Positions 21,591-32,309 of a stretch of 64,000 bases of DNA are shown one piece after another. Source of the stretch: Conus ventricosus (taxonomy: Eukaryota > Mollusca > Gastropoda > Neogastropoda > Conidae); the NCBI GenBank assembly GCA_018398815.1, contig CM031610.1, positions 32,233,312 to 32,297,311 on the forward strand, in the 5' to 3' direction. The notes under the pieces were generated by a model. That model saw only the letters and a list, made by a program, of their open reading frames with translations, was not told the origin of the DNA and made no database searches. Positions within the stretch are counted from its first letter, which is position 1. Each line of letters opens with the position of its first letter. The position numbers and the translations under genes are program-made.

Positions 21591-24500
21591 ATGGATAATA
21601 CAATATTCCATTGGAATATCCGTGGTCAAAATTTCCCAAACTTTGAGGAGCTGCAGCTTCTGTGTCATTCTATAAAACCTTCCGTCGTGGCTCTTCAAGA
21701 AACCCAAATTCAAACCCAGAAGCCCTTTTTACTCTTTCGGCTTTAATTTTCTTTAAAAAACCTGCACAACCATCCACGTTGGACTGTCGGGCGGTGTTGC
21801 CCTTCTCCTTCACAAAACTTTGTTGTATAGTCCTGTCGCTCTGTCAAACCTCCCTTCAGCTAGCTGCGAGAGTCACTCTCCACAAGACTGTCCAATCTGT
21901 CTCTTTATCTACCTCCATCTGTCCCGGTTTGTCGTCAGGACCTGTCACTCTGTTGGGGGAAAACTTCCCGACCTTTTTTGCTGTTGGGTGACTTTAACGG
22001 TCACAACCCTCTTTGGGGTATACCGGTTCGTCATCCAGAGGTCTGCTGATTGGGGATGTCCCTTCGGATTTGGATTTGTGTTGTCTGAACGACGGATCTG
22101 CAACTTACTCCATTCTTCCACGGGTTCACTTTCGGTTTAGATTTGTCGGTTTGTGACCCCTCGCTGGTCCTGGACTATGAGTGGTCTGTCCATGACGATC
22201 TGCACGGAAGTGACCATTTCCCTGTCCTTCTACAACCTGTAATAACTGAACACGTCTCTGTCTCTCAGCATCAAAAATTAAAAGAAACAAACTGGGATCT
22301 ATTGCAGCCACTGTTTCTAAGGAGTTCCAGGACACTGATTTTTTTCAGAGTCCGGACCCACTGAATCACTGACTAACACTATGATCAAATGTGCTAAGGC
22401 CTGTATTCCAGTGTCTCCTGATAAACTTCAAATACCAAAAACACCCTGGTTCGTTTCAGAATGCCAACAATTTCCAAAGTTAGAAAACGGGCTCAGCGTC
22501 AGGTATACCAACGACCTTCGGGCCCCAACGCTCGAGCCCATCAGAAACTCCGTGCTAAATTCAAGACACACTTTTAAAATCATAAACTCGGTCCGGGAGA
22601 AGCTTCTGCTCCAGGCTGACATCAAAAACTTCCAAGAAAAAAGTGTGGAACATCATTAAAAAAATCAAAGGGAAGAACCACCTGTCCACTGTGAACCATC
22701 TCAAGTTTGCTGACTCTTTAATAACAGAGAAAAAGCAGTTGCTAATTTGCTGGCTTCAACCATAGAAAAGAATTCCTCCTCTTCTAACAAATCAACCATT
22801 TTTGGGTCAAAAATAAAACCCTTAAAGAAAAATCACCCTGCAACTTTTCGTCCGACAACATGGCAGACTACAATCTCCTTTCTTTTTAAAAATGAACTGA
22901 AATCGCCTTTCTTGCAGCGATTCCTCTCCAGGTATAGATGAAATCCATTATCAGCTGTTGAAACATCTTCCGCTAGAAGGCTGAACATACTGCTACAGGT
23001 CGACAACCATGTGTGGACTACAGGGTTTTTTTTCCACCCTCTTGGCGAAAAGCTCTCATTATTCCAATTCCCAAACCCGGAAAAGATCTTTCTAATCCCT
23101 TTAAATTACCGTCCCATAGCTTTGACCAGCGTGTTTGTAAATTTATGGAAAAAATGGTCAATGCTAGGCTCATGGGAAACTTGAAACCGATGGCCTTTTG
23201 GCGAAAGAAAGTGTGGTTTCCGCAAACATCGGGGTACAGTTGACCATTTGATTCGTCTGGAATCTGCCCCTTCGGAACTCCTTTTGAACAGACAGCATAC
23301 AGTGGCAATTTCTTCGACTTGGAGAAGGCCTACGATACCACCTGGAAATCGGGGATACTTCATGATCTCCACGATCTGGGTTTTCGAGGTCCATCTTCCG
23401 CTTTTTATTCAAAATTTTTTGGCAGAACGACAGTTTCAGGTCCGGGTTGGCACCACTCTCTCTGATGTCCACGAGCAGGAGTTGGGTGTTCCCCAGGGAG
23501 CCATACTGTCTCTGCCCTCTTTAGTATTAAAATCAACACATTGTTCAATCAGTTCAGCAGGGTTCAGACTGCTCATTGTTTGTGGATGATTTCACGTCTA
23601 CCAACTGGAAGCCTGTACCCGAGTAACCGCGCAGGCTCCAGCTTTGCGTAGATAAAATCCATCGATGGGGGGATGAAAACGGTTTCACCTTTCTCCAACA
23701 AAGACGCAGTGTATTCACTTCCATAATTTCCGTCAGTTTTTCCCAGTCCTGAACTTCAATAGGGAAATCTCCCATTCCAGCTGTTAAAGAGGCCAAATTT
23801 CTGGGAGTCATTTTTGACCAGAAACCAACTTTCTCAGCCACATCAAAAACCTCAAAACCTCTTGCCAAAAGCTCTGAATATTCGCGGGTCCCTAGCACAC
23901 ACCGACTGGGCGCTGATAAGAAAACTTTGCTGCACCTCTACAGAGCCTTGGCCGTTTTCCCAAAATGGACTACGGTTGTGCTGTCTACGGCTCCGCAAGA
24001 CCGTTTTTTACCTCAAACTCTTGGACCCCCATCCACCATCAAGGCTTCGTCCCCTGTCCCTTTGGGGCGTTCCGCACCACCCTGTGTACAGCCTGTACGC
24101 AAGGCGGGCGAACCTTCATTGTCCAACCGCAGGCTGAAACTGTCTTTAAATTATTATATCCGACTGTTCTCAGAACCGCAGAATCCTGCCCATGACTGTG
24201 TCTTTGACCCTCCATTCCAAATAATTGAAAACAACCCGAAATGTATTCCGCCGTTTGGTCTTCGTATGCAGCCTCACGTGCGGAATGCAGGTCTAAACCT
24301 GGGAGTAGTTTCCGATTTTTCCAAGTTTCCGGATCAACCTCCGTGACCTTTTTCACACCAGAGATTCGTTTCGATCTTGCAGCTTTTCGCAAGAGTCTAC
24401 CAGCTCTCGGCGTACAAGGCATTGTATGCTGACCTCGTTTCGAAATTCCCATCCTATCAAAAAGTTTTTTACTACGGTTCCAAGTCTGAGGATGGGTGGC

Positions 24501-25236
24501 CTGTGCAGCCTACTGCCCTGGGGGGTCCTTCTCAGATACTGTTGGAACATATCCATTCTGATGCTTTTGTTAAATTTTGCTGAACTTACTGCTCTGGTAC
24601 TGGCTTTGAAGATAATCTCACATTCTTTAAAGAGGGACTTTCTGGTTCTGTCGATTCGCTGTCAGCTTTGGAAGCCATAGCTGGCCGCAACCTTCAGCAT
24701 CCAGAACTTTTGCATTTCTTTGAACTTTTTAGCAAATTTGAAAGCGGACGGTTACAACATTACTCTTGCTTTGGGGTTTTTTGGTCATGTTGGCATCGGC
24801 GGAACGAAATGGTTGATCGTTAGCCAAAAACGCCACAAGAGAGAAACTGTCCAACATTTATATCCCCTGTTCAGATTTTAAACCCAAAGTTAACGATTAT
24901 GTGAGAGACCTCTGGCAGGAGGATTGGAACACACAGACGAGTAACAAACTCTTTCAGATCCGTCCAAACCTTAAGGACTTCCTCCCATCCACGTCGGGAG
25001 GTCGTAAAGAGGAAACGGGTTTTGTCCGGCTGCACACCGGGCCCTTCGTATTTACCCATGCTTACCTTTTAAAGAGTGAAGAAGCTCCGTGGTGCATTCC
25101 ATGTCATGCGCCACTCACAATGAACATGTTTTTTTAGAGTTTGGGGCTTGCACGATGTGAGACACAAACATTTTACAGCGGAGTCCATGAAGATCCGTTC
25201 AGGGATGTCCCGCCTGATGTATCCTTGAGTTTTTGA
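21591..25236 (+). CDS. ORF2: LINE ORF2 (endonuclease, reverse transcriptase, RNase H)
   Basis: It starts MDNTIFHWNIRG, the first strand of an APE-type endonuclease. DFNGHNPLWG-type sequence near 21990-22020 and SVHDDLHGSDHFPV near 22170-22230 carry the catalytic Asp/His set. RT blocks are seen near 23030-23600: FPPSWRKALIIPIPKPGKD, LEKAYDTTWKSG with the first Asp, LGVPQGAILS and LFVDDF with the catalytic Asp pair. An RNase H part near 24640-24830 (SLSALEAIAG-like and HVGIGGTK-like) and a Cys/His end, SEEAPWCIPCHAPLT, follow. Many one-base indels interrupt the frame. Confidence 0.8.
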
Positions 25237-25364
25237 GAGAGATTTTAAAATTTTTCATCTGATTAAGAAATTTTTCGGAAGAAAGATTTTTAACAAAGTT
25301 TCTGGTGCGTTTGTAGACGATGTCATTTAATGAGAGTTGAAAGTGGGTTTTTTTTTTATGACTG

Positions 25365-25451
25365 GTGAGTTGATTTTAACGTGGTGACAGCCCTTATGTG
25401 GCCCTTTGGGGGTCGGCTGGGCTATAAGCAACATTATCTTATCTTATCTTT
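25365..25451 (+). repeat. LINE 3' tail module, copy 1
   Basis: GAGTTGATTTTAACGTGGTG, GGCCCTTTG and GCTATAAGCAACATTATC end in (ATCTT)n. The same module closes copies at 30850, 31330, 59003 and 62800. Confidence 0.9.
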
Positions 25452-25890
25452 AAGTCTTTAGTCCTGTTCCTGAGATATTTCCCTAGTGCGCACCTGGTAC
25501 TCCTATCCGAGTGTCGTTTATCCACAGAATGCCTTACATGGTAATCAGTCAACACCCTGAATCCTTTCTAGATTTTAATGTCCTCTTACTCTATGGGAGC
25601 TGGTGGTCACCTTTCAAATTGTGAAAGTATTCTCGACCCCCTGTGGGTAGCATTTGGTATCCCTCCTTTTGCAGAGGGTTATGTCCCATGTAAGTGGCTA
25701 GTGTAGCGGTTCTAGGTGGTGGTTTTCCCTTTTTTAGAAGTTGAAGTGTTTGCACGCCACAGATATACTATCTTTTCCCTTTTAAAGGTTTTGGTATTTC
25801 TCCTGTCTTACAGTAGGACTTGTTTTAAACGGTTTATTATCTTGTTTTGATAGGTTTTAGTGCCTCCTCCTCTAAACGCTTGTCGGAACA
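25452..25890 (+). repeat. Segmental duplication, version 1, second part
   Basis: It continues the segment interrupted at 19500 and matches 31875-32310 (TTTAGTCCTGTTCCTGAGAT onward). It leads directly into LINE ORF1 sequence near 25890. Confidence 0.85.
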
Positions 25891-27064
25891 GCTACTGAGT
25901 GCCACAGAACTAGTAGCCAGAGAGATCCGAGTGACCCCCATAAAAAAGTTGAGTACGTTCAAGAATGTCATTAGATGTCCGGATCTTTGGGGGCGTCCTC
26001 GGAGACCAAGGTTTTAAACTGAACTTGCGTCCCAAGGTGTAATTGACGTGCATTGGGGCACGTTTTGCAAAAGAAAAAAAGAGTGCCCACCAGCACCCTC
26101 TTCGACATTCTGTACCCCTTCATTGCCTCAGATAATCAAAGTGGGTTATTTGAAAGTGCGCATTCAACTTTACATTCTGTCTTCGATGTGGTGCTTTAAG
26201 TGCCAGAAGTATGGGGACGTCAAAGATCGCTGTTCTGGTTAGGAGGCATGTGGTGTTTGCTGCAAAGCAACCGATGATGGGCCGTGAAAAGATCCTGCCC
26301 ATTGTGGAAACTGCGATGGCGACCATCCCTCTCTTCACGCAACTGCCCACTTGTGATTCAGGAAGCTAACATTCAGAAAGTTAAAACGGAAAATATTTCA
26401 TTTTTCGAGGCGTGCAAGCAGGTCCTTGGCTGTCAGTCTACTTTTCTTGGTACACTTCAGCTGTGAAAAAAAATTGTACACGGTATGTGTGCTGTCAAAC
26501 GGATGCTTTTATATTTTGTTAAAACATTGCATGAAAAAGTTTCAGGCCCCAGAGGAGGCAAATCCACCACCACCCAACCCAGTGTGGATGTCCCTGGCAG
26601 GGGGCGCTAAATCCGCCACTTTTCAGACTGACCAGCAGTCTAATGCATCTGCTGCTGGGCAGACCAAAAGAACCAACTGGCGTGCAGTGCCCGTGCGGGC
26701 AAGGGAGTCCAACCAAGTGTGGAGATTAAAAAGGCGTCCTCCACCATCTCCACAACCTAAGCCGTCTCCGCCTGCGGGGAAGTCTGCCAGCGGGTCTGGA
26801 GAATCAAACATACCAGTTCTTCAACGGAACGAATTTGCTCCATTTGACGCGGACGACTCGAGAGGTGAACTGAATTCTCTCTTGTTTGTCCTCTGCACCA
26901 TGGATATATCCGTGGTTTAAACTCTTAACTTTGAGGAGCTGCAGCTTTTACGTCATACACTTAAACCTCCGGTAGTAGATCTTCAGGAAACCAAAATTCA
27001 AAGCTAGAAGACATTTACTCTTTCTGGCTTAAATATTCTTTCAAAATCTGCACAACATTCCACG

Positions 27065-27532
27065 TTGAGATTAACCGGCGGCGTTGCCCTTCTTATCCAC
27101 GAAGCTTTGCTGTGTAGCCCTGTTGCTCTTACTATCCCTCTTCAGGCAGTAGCCGCGAGAGTTGCTGTCCATAAAACGGTTACAGTTTGCTCGCTGTATC
27201 TACCATCTTCTGTCTCGGTTTGTCATCAGGACCTTGTTGGACTGATTGAAGAACTTTCTCGCCCTCGTTTGCTGTTTGGTGACTTAAATGGCCATAATCC
27301 CCTTTGGGGTAGTGTGTCTTCATCCAGAGATCTGTTTTTTGAAGATGTCTTTTCAGAGTTAGACTTGTGTTGTCAGAATGATGCGTCTCCAATTTACCTC
27401 CATTTTTCCACAGGTACACTTTCATGTTTCGATTTGTCGGTATGTGACACTTTGTCGGTCCTGGACTATGAGTGGTCTGTCCATGACGATCTGCATGGAT
27501 GTGACCATTTTCCCGTTATGAAACATAACTGA
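27065..27532 (+). pseudogene. ORF2: LINE B endonuclease fragment
   Basis: An uninterrupted stretch of 155 codons reads the endonuclease body, including GVALLIHEALL, LLFGDLNGHNPLWGS and YEWSVHDDLHGCDHFPV. The Asp of GDLNG and the Asp-His of DHFPV are retained. The frame is closed shortly before the linker to RT. Confidence 0.8.
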
Positions 27533-28264
27533 AAATGCCTCTGTTCCGGAACACCTTAATTATAAAAACACTAACTGGAATCTTTTTGCTTCAAATTTCA
27601 AAAGAGCTCGCGGAAACATTCTTCAAAGTCAAGACCCAGTAGTATCTGTAACCAATACTTTGTCTGCAAAAACCTATATTCCGATGTCTTGCAATGAACT
27701 CCCCTAAAACACCTTGGTTTAATTCTGACTGCCAACAATCTCAAGAGAACGCAAACAGGCTAAGCGACAGGTATTCCAAAAACCTTCAGCTCCCGATGCT
27801 CGAGCCCATCAAAAACTCCAAGCCAAAACGAGTCACACTTTTACAGTCAGTAAACGTCAGTCTTTGAGAAACGTGTGCTCCAGGCTGACATCTAAAGCAT
27901 CCAAGAAAAAAGTCTGGAACATCAAGAAAATCAAAGGGAAGAACACCAACCCGTCAGTTCATCATCTGAAACTTGCTGATGGTCTGATAACTGACGAACA
28001 AGCTGTGGCCAATCTGCTGGCCTCCACCATTCAACAGAAATCCTAAAGTAAATGTGTTTTAGGGGGGAAAACGGCTCGGAGAAAAATCTTCACACAACTT
28101 CAATTCGGACAACTCTGAGGTGTACAACCTACCATTTTCAATTGATGAACTGAAATGAGCTGAGCACACCTGCAACGATTCTGCTCCTGGCTTGGATGAT
28201 ATTCATTATTAGCTTTTGAAATATCTTCTGGAGAGCTGTCTCCAACATAACAGAAATGCATTAA

Positions 28265-28385
28265 AACTGCTCTGAGACAGTTGGAAAAGAAAGAGGTTAA
28301 AGTATATTGAGATCGTGACAACAGTTGCAAGAACAGTGCACAAATAAGACGGTCATGGTTAAATGCGCACGCACGCACACACACG

Positions 28386-28420
<35 letters not shown>

Positions 28421-28432
28421 CACACACACACA

Positions 28433-28463
<31 letters not shown>

Positions 28464-29045
28464 TACGCGCGCGCATACAGAAAGGTGAGAGGCTGAGAAT
28501 CGTTAATTTGTTTTTTTCCAATGAAGTTACTGGCATGCCATGCGTTGCTAAAGATGTTCCTCCACCGAATATCCAATCGACCAGTTCGTTTATAGCAATC
28601 TGTCTTCAGCTGTGTAAAATGAAAAATGGTGTAGAAGGATATTGCGCTATGGTTTCTAAATGGAAGATTGTTGAAACCTTTTATTTTAACATAACATATC
28701 GCATTAACCTAAATATTGTTAGATTGCAAGATAACAGAACGCGCAGACACTTTGCCAAATCATTTGACTGGATTTTAGTGAGTCAGAATCATTTGCACAT
28801 GATATTCAATCTTCACAGAAAATGTCGATGTTTCTGTCAACAGGGGCAAGGCATTCGTGCATCAACGACCGTGGATACCAGGGACCAGTCAGGATCGACT
28901 CGGGGAAGACAACACAAATACAGGAAGCGTGATGATTTTTCATTTACTTTTCCTTTTTTCCAACACTTCCAAGTGTTGTGCAGGGTTAAAATCTTGTATA
29001 GTGTGTTGATCGTGGTTCTTTGGACGTCTTGGACGTGTTCTTTTT
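28265..29045. other. Unidentified insert inside LINE B
   Basis: It replaces the RT core and contains a (CA)n tract at 28364-28465. It is also present in the second duplicated version (35110-36058), so it predates the duplication. No gene or element ends are recognised. Confidence 0.6.
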
Positions 29046-29049
29046 GGAT

Positions 29050-30725
29050 GGTTTGCATAAAAATCAACAACATGGTTAATTCAGTTCAACAGGATTCCGA
29101 CTGCTCATTTTTGTAGATGATTTTGCCCTCTGTGCAACTGGAAACTTGTACCCAAGTGTTCAGTGCAAGCTCCAGCTCTGTGTACATAAAAGACAACTGT
29201 GGGCAGAAGAAAATGGTTTCACATTTTCTGCTACAAAGACCCAGTGCATTCACTTTCATTTTTTCGACAGCTCTTTGCTGATCCTGAAATCCAAACAGGC
29301 AAATCTCCCATTCCAGCTGTAAAGGATGTCAAATTTTTAGAAGTTATTTTCGACCAAAAGCTCAACTTCCTTCATTACATCAGACACTTAAAAAACTTCT
29401 AGCCAAAAAGCTCTGAACATTCCGCGGGTCGTTGCACACACTGACTAGGGCGCTGATGACAAAAACTTTGCTGCACCTCTACAGAGCCTTGGTCCATTCT
29501 AAACTGTATCATGAATGTGTTGCGTACGGCTCTGCGAAACCCTCTTATCTGAAACTCACGGTTCCTCTTCATCATCAAGAGCTTCAAGTCCGTCTTGGAG
29601 CATACGCACCACATCTGTGTACAGCCTGTATACAGATGCAAATGACCCCTCATTATCCAACCGCAGGCTGAAACTATCCTCAAATTATCTCGGTTAGTTG
29701 AACCAGAAATCCCTGCTTATGACTGCTTTTAATCCCCGGTTCAAAGTAAATTTGAAGAAAATCTCATCTGTACTCCTCCATTTGAACTTCGTATGCAGCC
29801 CCATGCGCAGAATGCAGGTCTTGATCTAGGAATTGTCCGACTTCTCCAAATTTCCAGATAAGCCTCCTTGGACCTTTTTGACACCAGAAATCCGCTTTGA
29901 TCTTCCTGCTTTTCGCAAAGAATCCACCAGTCCTCGGGCATACAGGGCACTGTTTGCCGATCTCTGCACAAACTGTCCATCCTTTGGAAAATATTTACTA
30001 ATGGTTCATTGTTCGAACATGGAGTGGCTTGTGCTGCCTATTGCCTAAGTGTTCTTTCTCAAATATCAACGCATATTCCGTCAGATACTTCTGTTTACTC
30101 TGCTGAACTTACAGCTTCGGTTCTAGTTCTGAATTATTTTTTCTCAGTCTACATACGAGGACTTCCTGATTTTGTCTGATACGCTGTCAGCTTTGGAGGC
30201 AATAGCTGGCAGTATCCTCCATCATCCTGAACTTTTAAACTTAAAAAACCAACTTTTTACCTCTTTGAAAGCGGAAAGTCACATTGTTCTAGATAGGGTT
30301 CCCAGTCATGCTGGCCTTTTGGGAAATAAATTGGTTGATCGTTTGGCCAGGAATGCTTTACGAAGAAACTGTCCAACATATCTGTTCCCTACTCGGATTT
30401 GAAACCGAAGGTTAATGGTTGTATTAGAGACCTGACAGGAGGACTGGAATACACAGATGGTTATCCGTCCAAACCTTAAGGAGTTCCATCTACTCGTGCT
30501 GGTCGTAAAGAGGAAACGGTTCTGTGCCGGCTGCACACCGGCCATTCGTATTATACCCATTCCTTACCTTAAAGAGTGATGAAGCTCCGTGGTGCATTCC
30601 ATGTCATGTGCCACTCGCAATGAAACATTCTTTTAGAGTGTTGGGACTTGCACGATGTGAGACACAAACATTTTACAGCAGAGTCCATGAAAATCCTGTT
30701 CAGAGATCTTTGAGTTTTTGAGAGA
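29050..30725 (+). pseudogene. ORF2: LINE B RT end and RNase H remnant
   Basis: The pieces run QQDSDCSF-like (end of RT palm), thumb sequence LHLYRALVHSKLYHECVAYG, RNase H LSDTLSALEAIAG and VDRLARNAL, and the C-terminal Cys/His cluster SDEAPWCIPCH. Indels every few hundred bases prevent one frame. Confidence 0.75.
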
Positions 30726-30935
30726 GATTAACATTTTTCATCTGATTTAAGATTTTATGGAAGAAAGATTTTTAACGAAGTTTCTGGTGCGTTTCTAGAA
30801 GATGTCATTTAAAGAGATGTGTGAAAGTTTTTTTGTTTTTTTTAAATGACTTGAGTTGATTTTAACGTGGTGACAGCCCTGAAGTGGCCCTTTGCGGTCG
30901 GCTGGGCTATAAGCAACATTATCTTATCTTACACA

Positions 30936-31395
30936 GATGGTTTACAAACTTTTCCAGAACCGTCCAAACCTAAAATTTCCTCTGATCTACCCGTGGTGGT
31001 CACAAAAGAAAACAGTTTAATGCTGGCTAAATACTGGCCATTCGTTTTTAATTCATTTGTTTCTTTTAAAGAGTGAAGAAACTCCGTGCTGAATTCCATG
31101 TCATGTACCACTCACAGTGAAACATTCTTTTAGTGTGTTGGGACTAGCATGATGCCAGACATAAGCATTTTACAGCAGGCTCTATGAAAACCTTGTTCAG
31201 AGAAGGATGTGATCTTTTAATTTTTGAAGATCGATATTTTTAATCTGATCTAAGATTTTACAGAAGAACTTTTTTCACCAAATTTCCGGTATGTTTTTAG
31301 AAGGTGTATTTCAAAGAGTTGTGTGAATGACTTAAGCGTGGTGACAGTCCTGATATGGCCCTTTGCGATCGGCTGGGCTATAAGCAGCATTACCT
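30936..31395 (+). mobile_element. 5'-truncated LINE copy, 3' end only
   Basis: It starts CACAGATGGTTTACAAAC, corresponding to the last part of ORF2, and ends in the tail module GCTGGGCTATAAGCAGCATT. It follows directly on the tail of copy B, and the same head-to-tail pair is found at 40396-40850. Confidence 0.8.
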
Positions 31396-32309
31396 TATGT
31401 TTCAAGTGGTTTGGTATTTTTTGTTGTTTGCTTGTTTTGTATTTTTCCTAAGAACTCGGTCTCTTTGTTCACAGGTTCACAGTCCTTTTTTCAAGGTTCG
31501 GTGCCTCCATGCAAAGGGTTTAATGTCATCTTTATCTAGGTATCGTGTTTTCTTCTTTCACGAGTTTTAGAGTATTCTTTCCGTGCTTCACTGTCTCCTT
31601 CATTTACAGATTTATTTACCTTCTCTCTTGGGGGTCAGGGTCTTCTTTTCTAGAATTTGGTGTCTATTTTTCTAATAGCCAAGAGGATAAGACGGTTTCC
31701 TACGTTGGTGTTCTGTGGAACAAGGATACAAAACGGGGAGTACCAGAGGGAATAGTTTGTGGAAAGGCATGAAAGGCTGACTCAAGCTCTGGAGCAGATC
31801 TTGAAACAAGGGGTCTGGAACGTGGACGCATGCTTTCAAATCATTTTGGTTTGAGCTGCAGAGCTCTTGAGGAAGTCTTTAGTCCTGTTCCTGAGATATT
31901 CCCTAGTGCGCACCTGGTACTCCTGATCCTAGTGTCGTTTATCCACAGAATGCCTTACATGGTAATCAGTCAACACGTGAATCCTTTCATAGATTTTAAT
32001 GTCCTCTTACTCTTATGGGAGCTGGTGGTCACCTTTCAAATTGTGAAAGTATTCTCGACCCCCTGTGATAGCATTTGGTATCCTCTCCTTTTGCGGAGGG
32101 TTTAGTGTCCTCCTGTAAAGTGGCTAGTGTAGTGCTTCTAGGTGGGTGGTTTCCCCTTTTTAGAAGTTGTAGTGTTTTCACGCCACAGATATAGCATCTT
32201 CCTTTGAAAGGTTTTGGTATTCTCCTGTCTTACTGTTATGGACTTGTTTTATCGGTTTATTGTCTTGTTTTGATAGGTTTTAGTGCCCTCCTCCTAGCGC
32301 TTGTCGGAA

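Larger units (their letters stand above)
19501..25451 (+). mobile_element. Full-length LINE (I/Nimb-like) with resolved insertion site
   Basis: Length 5951 bp. It starts CCCTCCGGGGTTGCGACC and ends in an (ATCTT)n tail after GCTGGGCTATAAGCAACATT. The 5-bp duplication AAGTC lies at 19496-19500 and 25452-25456, and the empty site TGAGGAAGTCTTTAGTCC is preserved at 31869-31886. ORF1 with CCHC knuckles and ORF2 with endonuclease, RT and RNase H are both present but carry frameshifts. Presence of RNase H after RT and three-knuckle ORF1 fits the I/Nimb group; this clade call needs a tree. Confidence 0.9.
25890..30935 (+). mobile_element. Decayed LINE copy B, interrupted
   Basis: ORF1 remnants with knuckle sequence CFKCQKYGDVKDRC lie at 25890-26880. 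The endonuclease (LFGDLNGHNPLWGS, SVHDDLHGCDHFPV) is at 26900-27530 and a damaged linker and RT start at 27530-28260. RT end and RNase H (VDRLARNALRRN, SDEAPWCIPCHVPL) are at 29050-30725, followed by the tail module. The RT core is replaced by about 780 bp of unrelated DNA (28265-29045). Stops and indels show it is an old copy of the same family as 19501-25451. Confidence 0.8.
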
